From an uncultured Prevotellaceae bacterium (lineage in GTDB: Bacteria; Bacteroidota; Bacteroidia; Bacteroidales; Bacteroidaceae): DNA of 64,000 nt. Location: assembly GCA_902769705.1 (NCBI GenBank), contig CACXPX010000010.1, forward strand, positions 22,138-86,137, in the 5' to 3' direction. The notes below the pieces were generated by a model. That model was not told the origin of the DNA. It was given only the letters and a program-made list of their open reading frames with translations, and made no database searches. This document shows, in pieces, positions 18,159-27,600 of the stretch (its first letter is position 1; each line of letters begins with the position of its first letter). Position numbers and translations under genes: made by a program.

Positions 18159-20944
18159 AACGCTTCCTTCTCTCCATATTTGCTGTGTTTGCCTGTATGT
18201 TAGTGCAAGGTCAACAAACGTGGGATTTCGCAGTAGTTCTTTCGGATGCTGATGTCACAGCTCTCAACGGCGACAATACCAATTGGAGTTACACTGAGAG
18301 TAGTAATCGCTATCAGAACTTGACAGCCATTGATGGCGAACTAGTTGCAGGTGGTCAAGAGCTGCAACTGACGAAAGGACTGAAGTTCACCGCTGCAGTT
18401 GGAAAGTTGCGTATTGATGCTGGTAAACGCGTACAGTTGGCAGGCAAGAATGTCGTTATCACGATACCAGGATTGAAGAAAGGCCAGACGGTTATCGTTA
18501 ATTGTGCTTCGACAGGTGACACAGAAACAACACTTGACAAACAAACCAACTTGAGAGATGTTTCAGGTTTTGAGGCTGCTGACAAAAATACCACACAAGA
18601 GGGAAGGGCAACTGTGGCTGAAGACGGCGACGTGACACTCTCTTCTACCGTCGGCTCGATGAATATCTTTCATATTGTTGTGGGCGAAGCTTCTGTAGAA
18701 CCGGGCGAAGAGCCTAAAGAATGCGAAACTCACGATGTGCCGATGACTACTCTGAAGAACCAGGCGGTGCTGACGCTCAACGATGGATTGACAAAGTTCT
18801 ACAATACTGACGACTTGGTTTCCATCGATTTCGATGAGGCTGAAGGCAATATAGACGTTGTAGGCGATGGATGGAACGACACATACACCAAGCAAGTGGC
18901 CAACCTTTTCTTCACAAAGGCTGTGGAGGCTGGCGAGCAAGGCGATTTTACTAACGCACAAGGTAAGGTGGAAATCATCGAGTCGAAGGGTTGGTTGGAG
19001 TCAGCTTATGTGACGTTCAACCTGTTTAGTGGAGCCACTTCCTACAATGTTTATGTGAAGGGCGGTGCATATAACGATTTCACAAAAATCGACCATCAAC
19101 TCGTGCGCAACTACGGCACCTACGGGCGTGCTGACGTTGTGGGATTGAAAGCGGGCGCATACGCCTTGAAGATAGTTCCTGTGGTGGACGAACAAGAGCT
19201 GGAAGATGCAGCTAATGAGGTCACCGCTTTGAAGGTTGAGGCTTACAAACGAGAGGGATTTGCTTTCAAAGACGGCTATGAACCTGGTGCCTACCGTAGC
19301 GACGGCACCCTGAAAGCTGGCGCACAGGTCATCTATGTCACTTCCAGCAATGCCAAGACTGTAAAGGCGAAGCTCAGCAACGGAGAATTCACGGGTTTGC
19401 AAGCCATTCTCGCCGCCTATGAGAAAAGTTATGTCACAACCCCACTTGCTATTCGAGTGGTGGGAATGGTGAAGGCTTCCGATGTTGACTCGTTTGGTAG
19501 CAGCGAGGAAGGTATTCAGATTAAAGGCAAAAGTGCCTACACCGAACTCAACATCACCATCGAGGGCATTGGCGCCGATGCCACTATTCACGGTTTCGGC
19601 TTCTTGGTGCGCAATGCGAAAAGCGTTGAGTTCCGCAATCTTGCTATCATGCGGTGCATGGATGATGGCATTTCGATGGATACCGACAACTCGAACATTT
19701 GGGTACACCACATGGATATGTTTTATGGCAAACATGGAAGCGGTGACCACGACAAAGGTGACGGAGCTATCGATGTGAAAGCTGACTCAAAGCTGGTGAC
19801 TGTTCAGTATTGCCACTTCTGGGACACAGGCAAGTCGAATATGTTTGGCATGAAGAGCGAAAGCGGTCCCAATTACCTCAGTTTTGACCACAACTGGTTT
19901 GACCACAGCGACTCGCGCCATCCGCGTGTGAGAACGATGAGCGTTCACGTGTGGAACAATTATTTCGACAATGTTGCCAAATATGGTGTAGGAGCGGCAA
20001 CGGGTAGCAGTGTATTTGTGGAGAACAACTATTTCTTGAAGACCAAGAAGCCTATTCTCTCGAGTAATCAAGGAACCGACGCATTGGGTAGCGGCACTTT
20101 CTCGGGTGAGGATGGCGGCATGATAAAGGCTTATGGCAACTATTTTGACCGCTCGGCCAAGAATTTCCGCTACTACACGCAGAACACACCAGCCTCTACT
20201 GGCTACGACGCTTTTGAGACGACGACACGTGACGAAAAGGTTCCTGAATCGGAAACAACTCGGCAGGGAGGCACTTCGTACAACAACTTCGACACCTCAA
20301 CTTCGGTGATGTACGATTATGAACCCGATGAAGCCGTCAACGTGCCTGCTGTTGTGACGGGTTACTATGGTGCTGGGCGCATGAATCATGGCGACTTCCA
20401 TTACACTTTCAAGGACAATGTGGGCAGCGATGACGATGATTCGGCTTACGATACCGCTCTTGCTGCGCTTATCGATGGTTACAAGTCGTCGATGGTCTCC
20501 ATTTTCGGAGACGACTCTGAGCAAGGAGGAGGCGACGAACCTGGTGGCGATGAGCCTGGCGGCGATGACCCCGAAGGCACTATCATAGCTACTTTTAACG
20601 ATTCTCCCTCGAACAGTATGTTCACGGTTGTTGGCGACTATGGCGACGGGAAAATCACTTACGACGGCACTTATTACAAAAGAGGTGTGAAACTCAACAG
20701 CAAAACATCCATTACGTTCACACCGACACAAGACTACAAGATGACCATCATAATGGGAACAGCTAAAACAGGACGCGACGTGACGTTGAACGGCACTCTC
20801 CTGAGCGTCAGCGGTACCGAAAATGCCGATGGTAAGTATTACGTGTTGGAACCAGTTTCCATCACGAAAAACACTCAGTATACCATCACGAAAGGTAGTG
20901 CTGAAGGGCTTGTTATGATTATAAAACTGGAGCCAGTAGATTGA
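18155..20944 (+). CDS. secreted pectate lyase, PL1 family
   Basis: A 929-residue secreted protein with a signal peptide (MKRFLLSIFAVFACMLVQGQ). About 1-200 is a beta-sandwich region of unknown type, about 210-390 looks like a fibronectin or sorting-type region, and the PL1 right-handed beta-helix is at about 415-700. Helix motifs include DDGISMDTDNSNIWVHH and DKGDGAIDVKADS (about 530-540, calcium-site acids), and SDSRHPRVR at about 586-593 with the catalytic arginine. A linker of repeated GGDEPGGD at about 790-808 leads to a C-terminal beta domain. PL1 enzymes cleave homogalacturonan by beta-elimination. Translationally coupled to the preceding lipoprotein gene; start of a three-lyase pectin block. 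Confidence 0.9.
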   Translation: MKRFLLSIFAVFACMLVQGQQTWDFAVVLSDADVTALNGDNTNWSYTESSNRYQNLTAIDGELVAGGQELQLTKGLKFTAAVGKLRIDAGKRVQLAGKNVVITIPGLKKGQTVIVNCASTGDTETTLDKQTNLRDVSGFEAADKNTTQEGRATVAEDGDVTLSSTVGSMNIFHIVVGEASVEPGEEPKECETHDVPMTTLKNQAVLTLNDGLTKFYNTDDLVSIDFDEAEGNIDVVGDGWNDTYTKQVANLFFTKAVEAGEQGDFTNAQGKVEIIESKGWLESAYVTFNLFSGATSYNVYVKGGAYNDFTKIDHQLVRNYGTYGRADVVGLKAGAYALKIVPVVDEQELEDAANEVTALKVEAYKREGFAFKDGYEPGAYRSDGTLKAGAQVIYVTSSNAKTVKAKLSNGEFTGLQAILAAYEKSYVTTPLAIRVVGMVKASDVDSFGSSEEGIQIKGKSAYTELNITIEGIGADATIHGFGFLVRNAKSVEFRNLAIMRCMDDGISMDTDNSNIWVHHMDMFYGKHGSGDHDKGDGAIDVKADSKLVTVQYCHFWDTGKSNMFGMKSESGPNYLSFDHNWFDHSDSRHPRVRTMSVHVWNNYFDNVAKYGVGAATGSSVFVENNYFLKTKKPILSSNQGTDALGSGTFSGEDGGMIKAYGNYFDRSAKNFRYYTQNTPASTGYDAFETTTRDEKVPESETTRQGGTSYNNFDTSTSVMYDYEPDEAVNVPAVVTGYYGAGRMNHGDFHYTFKDNVGSDDDDSAYDTALAALIDGYKSSMVSIFGDDSEQGGGDEPGGDEPGGDDPEGTIIATFNDSPSNSMFTVVGDYGDGKITYDGTYYKRGVKLNSKTSITFTPTQDYKMTIIMGTAKTGRDVTLNGTLLSVSGTENADGKYYVLEPVSITKNTQYTITKGSAEGLVMIIKLEPVD

Positions 20945-21095
20945 TTCATACTATTGAATACTGTCATTTTGTAGTATAAAAGATTTCATTTTTTTGTCGC
21001 AGATGTCGCCTTTGAGCCATCAAGAAGACAATCCAAAAATGACAAAAAAAGAATGATGTGTTTCTTTTGTTGAAGAGATGACATTATGAAAGAAT

Positions 21096-21127
21096 AGTTG
21101 CAGCCTTTAAAAGGTTGCAACTTTTTT
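21096..21127 (+). terminator. rho-independent terminator after the PL1 lyase
   Basis: Stem GTTGC/GCAAC with inner CCTTT/AAAGG, followed by a run of six T. It lies 150 nt after the PL1 stop codon. Confidence 0.7.
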
Positions 21128-21436
21128 ATGTCAAAACCATTTTTCAGTCTCTCTCCCCCACCCTTTTTCGTTTCATGTAGATTGTATTGTGAAGAAGCAG
21201 ATGAACTGCTTTTCAAGGTTAATCGCTATAAGTAATGCAAACATCGTCTGATGGCAATCGGTCAGAAGTCTACTCAGGAGAGGAAGACGGTTGTTTTCAA
21301 CAGTGGTGTCAACCCTTTTTTATTTATGAAAAACTACGACAAATTTTTGTCAACTTTTCCGTTCAATCTAGAAAAGAAATATGTAAAGAATAATTACTTT
21401 CATGCTTTTCTCCCTTCACTTTTTGCTGGCAGATTT

Positions 21437-21568
21437 GTCATTTGTGGCTTTTGAGGTTGTCATTTGTGGCTTTTGACCTTGTCATTTGCGGCATCTGAGA
21501 CGCTCATTTGCCACAAATGAGAGGCTCAAAGCATAGCTCTGACACCCCCAAAGCACCGTTTTCGAGGA
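21437..21568. repeat. 22-bp palindrome array B (5-6 units)
   Basis: Units start at 21437, 21459, 21481, 21503 and 21525, with a degenerate sixth at 21547. The first three have the form GTCATTTGTGGC...TGA; the fourth is a near-perfect palindrome CTCATTTGCCACAAATGAG; the fifth is CTCAAAGCATAGCTCTGA. Confidence 0.85.
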
Positions 21569-21588
21569 TCAATAAAATGTAAGAAAAA

Positions 21589-21618
21589 CGGAAGCCGTTG
21601 ACAATCAACGACTTCCGA
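21589..21618. terminator. stem-loop of uncertain role
   Basis: CGGAAGCCGTTGA, loop CAA, TCAACGACTTCCG form a stem of about 12 pairs with one mismatch. It is followed by a mixed T-rich tract. It could be a terminator or an RNA leader element of unknown transcript. Confidence 0.45.
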
Positions 21619-21892
21619 AAACGTCAATTTTTGGCCTTTTTTGCACCAAAGTCTTCTCCACTTCAAAAAACAGCCCGTTTTTTGGGGTCAAAATTCAGAA
21701 TTTTCTTGACAAAAGAGAATGCTCATTTCCGTAGTTTCATTGATTGTCAAAAGGGAATTATTTCATCCTATTAGTTGGTTGATTCATTTCTTTTAAAAAC
21801 ATCCGAACGTTTTTTTCCTTATTTTGTGGCCTTGTTATCGAAGATATACTGAATTTTTAGGCTAAAACTTGCATATATTACGAAAATTATTG

Positions 21893-21901
21893 TATCTTTG
21901 C
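21893..21901 (+). promoter_or_regulatory. -7 promoter box of the second pectate lyase
   Basis: TATCTTTGC, with TTG at 21869-21871 at about the -33 distance, 30 nt before the ATG at 21932. Confidence 0.6.
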
Positions 21902-21931
21902 ATCGATTCTACTAATGCAAACCTACAATTC

Positions 21932-24610
21932 ATGAGAAAAACTATTATAACCCTAATTGGTGTTTGTTGTTGGGCGATGAACGCAAGTGTTCAGGCTCAG
22001 AACATCGATTTCGACAATAACAGTAAGAAGACGGCACAGAACTTCACATCGTGGTTTGTGCCTACTGGAGCGAGTGCATCGCAAAACTTTGGAGAGGTGA
22101 AAATCTCGATGAAGAACGGCAAAGGCTCGACGGCCAACTGCGTTTATGCCAACTGGTGGAAGGACGGCGTGAACAAATACGACGTGTTGGTGAATGATGG
22201 CGTTACGGCGAAAGTGCTGCAATCAGATGGCAACCGCACAGAGCCCAAGGGCCAAGTGGTATTGGAGTTGACTGTAACTGGTTTATCTGCTGGTCATCAC
22301 ACGCTTCAGGCCTATCACAACAACGTTGATTATAACGAGGGAACGGTGGTGTTGCCAACGGTCAACGTGGCTGTTGATGGCAAAGAGGTTGTTGCTGGCG
22401 TCGAGCAAACTTGTAGGGCTCAGAAAGCTTCTGCTGCCGCCCACTCGGCTTTCGGCTTTGATGTGGAGTCGCCAGAAAAGGCAGTTGTCATCACTTTCTA
22501 TACCCAGCCCGACGCTTCTGTCAGCTATACGACCACGAGTTTCTATATCAATTCGTTGGAGTTCGACCCTCAGACGGCTGCCGACAAGCTGGCGCAAGAC
22601 CCCTACCCCACTGACGCAGACCGCCATGCTGATGCTGACAATGGAATCACGTTGCGCTGGACGCCAGCCAATGGGGCCACGAGTCATGTTTGTTATTTCG
22701 GTGATGATTCACTTGCTGTTGCTAATGCTACAAGCGGAACAATCACCAATGAACCGTCGATGAACCAAAGTGGCTTGTCGCCCTTGAAGCGCTATTTCTG
22801 GCGTGTTGATGAAGTGATTGACGGCGAGACCTACAAAGGCGTGGTGTGGCGTTTCCAACCGCGCCGTGTGGCGTTTCCTGGTGCTGAAGGTTATGGTCGT
22901 TTTGCCATAGGAGGACGTGGTGGAACAGTCTATCATGTGACCTCGCTCGATGACAATCCGCAGAACCCGCAGCCAGGAACGTTCCGCTATGGAATTACAA
23001 AGGCTAAAGGTCCGCGCACTATTGTGTTCGATGTAGCGGGTGTGATTCATCTGAAAAGCCGGTTGACGTGTAATGACCCATTTGTGACAATTGCTGGTCA
23101 GACGGCTCCTGGACGTGGCATCATGTTTAGAGGTGCACCTTTTGGAATGGCCAACGATGGTATTACTCGCTTCATTCGCATGAGACGTGGCCATATCACC
23201 GATGATGCCGATGCCAACAACGGACTCGACGGGCTCGGAATGGCAGGCAACGACCATTCCATCATGGACCATTGCTCGATTTCGTGGACCATTGATGAGG
23301 GCTTTTCAAGTCGTGGAGCGAAGAACATCACACTCCAGAGAACACTTATCAGTGAGGCGCTCAATATTGCCGGTCATCCTAACTATCCTGCAGGAACTGA
23401 GCATGGTTATGCTGCAACAATTGGCGGTGGAGAGAATGGCGGAAAGGGTGCCAGCTTCCATCATAACTTGTTGGCTCACAACGAGGGACGCAACTGGAGC
23501 ATGAGCGGAGGATTGGATGGAGCGGGTTCGTACGACGGTCATCACGACATGTTTAACAACGTGTGCTTCAATTGGGGCAAACGCGCTACTGACGGCGGTA
23601 CACATGAGGGGCAGTTTGTGGCCAACTACTACAAGATGGGACCGTCGACAACGAAGAAGATATTGCTGGAAGCTACACTCGAAGGACCGCATCCGGGTAC
23701 GCAAAGCTACTACGTGAGCGGTAACATCCGCGAGAACTTGAACGGTTCGAAGACACAAGACAAAGAGAACGAAACCTACAACAAGGTGGTGAAGGCGCAA
23801 CACACCCAGCAATGGCAGGTGTTTGTTGACCAGCCTTTCTTCGAGAGTTATGCTACGATAGAGACTGCTGATGCAGCGTATAAGAATACGTTGAGCGACG
23901 TTGGTTGCAACCAACCCGAACTGGATAACCACGATGTGCGTATGGTACGCGAGACGTTGCAGGGCACTACGAGTACTGTGGGCTCGAAATCGGGCAAGAA
24001 AGGGCTCATCGACCATGAGGACGATTCCGAAGGATTCGGCGGGTTGAACATCGTGGAGGAGACTCGTCCTGCCACGTGGGATACCGACCAAGACGGCATT
24101 CCCGATATCTTTGAGGCGCTGAAGGGATGGAATGCTAACGTGGCGAACAACAACGACGATAGCGACAATAATGGGTTTACTGATTTGGAGGAATACCTGA
24201 ATTGGATGGCTGAGCCTCATTTCTTCGTCAATCCAAATAGTCCAGCAGTTCTCAATCTTGGCGATTATTTTGCTGGTTATAATAATCCAGCATTCAGTAT
24301 AGATGGACCAAGCGGCATGCGCCATTCTCTTAATGGTAGCCAACTAACAATCTATCCGCAGGCAGAGCAGTTGCTGACATTCACGGTTACAGCTACCGAA
24401 GACGGTATCTCGCTTACTCGCACGTTCAACGTCTTGTGTTCAAGCCAAGTGTCGGCAATAAAGAATGTTGCCGCAACATCAAATGTGTCTCACTCATCTA
24501 ACGCAATATATGACCTTCAGGGACGGCAAATGACAGCCAACACCCACAACTTGCAATCTCTCAGCCCAAGAGGCATTTACATTGTTGATGGGAAAAAGGC
24601 GGTTAGATAA
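21932..24610 (+). CDS. secreted pectate lyase-like protein (PL1-type)
   Basis: About 892 residues from ATG 21932; an ATG-less extension to 21869 would precede the promoter. Signal peptide MRKTIITLIGVCCWAMNAS. An N-terminal beta-sandwich (about 20-200) may bind carbohydrate, a fibronectin-like segment follows at about 230-300 (LRWTPANGATSHVCYF), then the lyase beta-helix from about 315 (FPGAEGYGRFAIGGRGGTVY), with DGLGMAGNDHSIMDHCSISW at about 433 and SFHHNLLAHNEGRNWSM. A calcium-binding-like DTDQDGIPDIFE lies near 720, and the C-terminus ends IYDLQGRQM, then RGIYIVDGKKAVR. GAEGYG-type proteins are pectate lyases that cleave polygalacturonate. A 20-nt gap separates it from the PL11 gene, so the two are probably one operon. 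Confidence 0.88.
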   Translation: MRKTIITLIGVCCWAMNASVQAQNIDFDNNSKKTAQNFTSWFVPTGASASQNFGEVKISMKNGKGSTANCVYANWWKDGVNKYDVLVNDGVTAKVLQSDGNRTEPKGQVVLELTVTGLSAGHHTLQAYHNNVDYNEGTVVLPTVNVAVDGKEVVAGVEQTCRAQKASAAAHSAFGFDVESPEKAVVITFYTQPDASVSYTTTSFYINSLEFDPQTAADKLAQDPYPTDADRHADADNGITLRWTPANGATSHVCYFGDDSLAVANATSGTITNEPSMNQSGLSPLKRYFWRVDEVIDGETYKGVVWRFQPRRVAFPGAEGYGRFAIGGRGGTVYHVTSLDDNPQNPQPGTFRYGITKAKGPRTIVFDVAGVIHLKSRLTCNDPFVTIAGQTAPGRGIMFRGAPFGMANDGITRFIRMRRGHITDDADANNGLDGLGMAGNDHSIMDHCSISWTIDEGFSSRGAKNITLQRTLISEALNIAGHPNYPAGTEHGYAATIGGGENGGKGASFHHNLLAHNEGRNWSMSGGLDGAGSYDGHHDMFNNVCFNWGKRATDGGTHEGQFVANYYKMGPSTTKKILLEATLEGPHPGTQSYYVSGNIRENLNGSKTQDKENETYNKVVKAQHTQQWQVFVDQPFFESYATIETADAAYKNTLSDVGCNQPELDNHDVRMVRETLQGTTSTVGSKSGKKGLIDHEDDSEGFGGLNIVEETRPATWDTDQDGIPDIFEALKGWNANVANNNDDSDNNGFTDLEEYLNWMAEPHFFVNPNSPAVLNLGDYFAGYNNPAFSIDGPSGMRHSLNGSQLTIYPQAEQLLTFTVTATEDGISLTRTFNVLCSSQVSAIKNVAATSNVSHSSNAIYDLQGRQMTANTHNLQSLSPRGIYIVDGKKAVR

Positions 24611-24630
24611 ACAAACTTAAAACTAAGAAT

Positions 24631-27600
24631 ATGAAAACAAAAAGAATGGCATTGCTGTTTGCAATGCTGTTGACTATGGGCATCGTAGCCAAGGCACAGC
24701 GAATTAGCGACTATTTAGGTCGAGGACTTGTTGCTATGAAGGCCAGCTCTGGTAACTTTGTCAGTTGGAGAAGACTTGGTGAAGAATACTACGACGTAAC
24801 ATATAATCTTTATCGTAATGGTTCGAAGATAGCCTCAAATCTGAGCGTAACCAATTATAGTGATACCAGTGGCGCTAATGATGCGGTATATACGGTAAGC
24901 GCTGTAATAAGGGGCGTTGAGCAGTCTGCGTGTGCTGGAGTGAGACCTTGGAATAGTTATTGTCCCACTAATGGTTATGGCAACCAACAGTATTATTCTG
25001 GCTATTTGGACATACCTTTACAGCCTGTCTATTCTTATGGTGGGGTGGATGTCACCAGCACTTATATTCCCAATGATGCTGAAGTGGCCGACCTCAATGG
25101 TGATGGTGAAATGGAGGTCATCGTCAAGCGAATCAGTACTGAAGACGATGCGGCCCAATATGTGAAAATGTCGGACCCGCATTATAACATCTTCGATGCT
25201 TATCAGTTGGATGGAACACGACTTTGGTGGATTGATGCTGGACCTAACATGGTAAGCGGAAGCAGCACCGAGTTCAATCTAATAGCCTACGACTGGGATA
25301 TGGATGGAAAAGCTGAGGTGTTGTTGCGAGGTGCTGATGGCATGATTATTCATTATAAGGAAAATGGCGTGTGGAAGACGCAGACAATAGGCGATGCTAA
25401 TGTCAACACGCGCGATGCCGTAACTCACACCGCCAATATGACATACACCAATACGGGCAACGAATACCTGATTTATATGAATGGGCAGACAGGAAAACCA
25501 TATCAGGTGATTACCTATCCGCTCACACGCGAAAGTGCCGGTGCTTGGGGTGACAACTATGGGCATCGTTCTTCTAAATACTTCATGGGAGCGCCCTATT
25601 TGGATGGACGCAAGCCGTTTATATTCCTTGGTCGTGGCATCTACACGCGCCACAAGATGTGTGCCTTGGAGGTGAATCCTTCTACGCATGCCCTAACAGA
25701 GAAATGGCGATGGGAATGCAACAACTCATCGAGCCCTTGGTACGGCAACGGATATCATAATTACATCATTGCAGACGTTGATGAAGACGGGCGTGATGAG
25801 ATTGTTTATGGTTCGATGGTGATTGATGATAACGGAAAAGGTCTTTCCACTACGGGATTTGGACATGGAGATGCACAACATGTGAGCGATTTCGATCCTT
25901 ATCGCAAAGGATTGGAGTTTGTGGGATGCTTGGAGGAAGGTCCTTATTATGGTTTCAACTACCGTAATGCCACAACCAGCCAAGTCTATTTCAAGCATAC
26001 GGGAACAAGCGATGATGGACGTGCCATCGCAGCAAACTTCTCCAACAAATATCCCGGTGCTTCGGCTTGTTCGGCAGGACATCTCGAAATGATAAGTTGT
26101 GTGACCGACCAGTCATCAAGCGAGATTCCTCAGTTGGGAAATCATATGCTCAATTTCCGCATCTATTGGGATGGTGACCTGTTGTCAGAAGCTATGAGTT
26201 CGAAAAGTCATGATGGTTGGGCGATGATAGAAGCACCTGATAAGGGGCGCATTTTCACTTCTGACGGTACTGTGCACTTGAATAGTTACTCGAAGAATGT
26301 GCCTTGTTTCCAAGGAGATATACTTGGTGATTGGCGCGAGGAAATCATATTGACCAACGGAAACAACATTCGCATTTACACGTCTGGATTCCCCACCGAT
26401 TATTCTCTCCCCACTCTTTGGCACGACCACCAGTATCGGCAGGCAATGGTGTGGCAGATGCATGCTTACAACCAACCTCCCCACTTGAGCTATTATCTTG
26501 GTGAAATGGAAGGCTTCACACAGGCTCCTCTACCCCAGATAAGCAACGGACGAACCGAGATTACGAATGGCGGTACCATCAATTCAACGTACAATGGAAA
26601 GCAGGTGATGGCTTGTGCAACGGGCAACATGACCATTAATGTGAGCGATGGTGCTCAGCCTTGGGTGTTCATCGACAATTCACCCTCATGGGTTCAAGGT
26701 ACCGATGTTAACGGCACTACGGGTACGAAGGTGAAAACCGATGGCTCCATTGGCGCTACCAATCTGCCTCCCATCAACCGCACGTATTACACCCATACCG
26801 TTACAGGCGGGGCATTTACAGGCGAGATGCACCTTGTAAAACAAGGTGATGGAACGCTCATTCTGCCCGAAGTGACACAAACCTACACAGGACAGACCAC
26901 CATATGGAATGGCACATTGCAGTTCAACGGCTCGATGGAAAGCAGTCCTGTGGCGTTGAAGCGTTTCACTACGCTCAACACAACAGGTGGCAACTTCGGA
27001 GGAGGTGTCACTATGGAGTATGATGCAAAGCTTAACGTAGGCGGAGCAGCAAAAGGAACATGCAGCAGCTTCACCGCAACAACACTCTCTTTGGGCTATG
27101 GTTCGCGTGTGGTGCTGGATGTAAATGGTGCAGCAGATGCAGAACACGACTGGTTGAATGTTGGAACACTTATGCTTGACACAGAGAAGGCAGACAACGC
27201 CACATGGCAGAATTTCGGTCCTGAGCATATAGTGCCAGTCATTCAAATCAGTATGGCGAGCCGACTAGCAAACGGTTTTTATCCTATTGGCAACGTACAA
27301 ACCATCATAGGCGACCTTTCTAAAGTGAAACTGCTATGCGATGCCATCAGTTCCGACTATATCCAGCTGGTTCATCAGGATGGTGTGTTAGGATTGCAAG
27401 TTTTGGGGCAGCCTACCCTCCCCCTGCCCACTATCGCCGTTTCGGGCATGCTTCCCTATACTGACTATACCACACTCTTCCCCAATGCTCCTCAGCGCGA
27501 CTATTATCTGCCTGTTGTGAGTGTCAAAACAACTGGTTCCAACGGACAGAATCCCTCGCTTTCGGGCACATTCACCAGTCTTGACGGCACTGTAACTGAC

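Larger units (their letters stand above)
20945..21931. other. long intergenic region between lyase genes
   Basis: About 990 bp without a convincing gene. It holds a terminator hairpin (21096-21127), palindrome array B (21437-21568), a second stem-loop (21589-21618), and the promoter of the next lyase (21893-21901). The remainder (21128-21436 and 21620-21860) is A/T-rich sequence in which I see nothing else. Confidence 0.6.

Noticed and set aside
21251-21454. 67-codon frame between the lyase genes
   Set aside because: It runs into array B and shows no protein-like pattern.
23306-24343. 345-codon frame antisense to the second pectate lyase
   Set aside because: The plus strand has a clear lyase; this frame contains no motifs.
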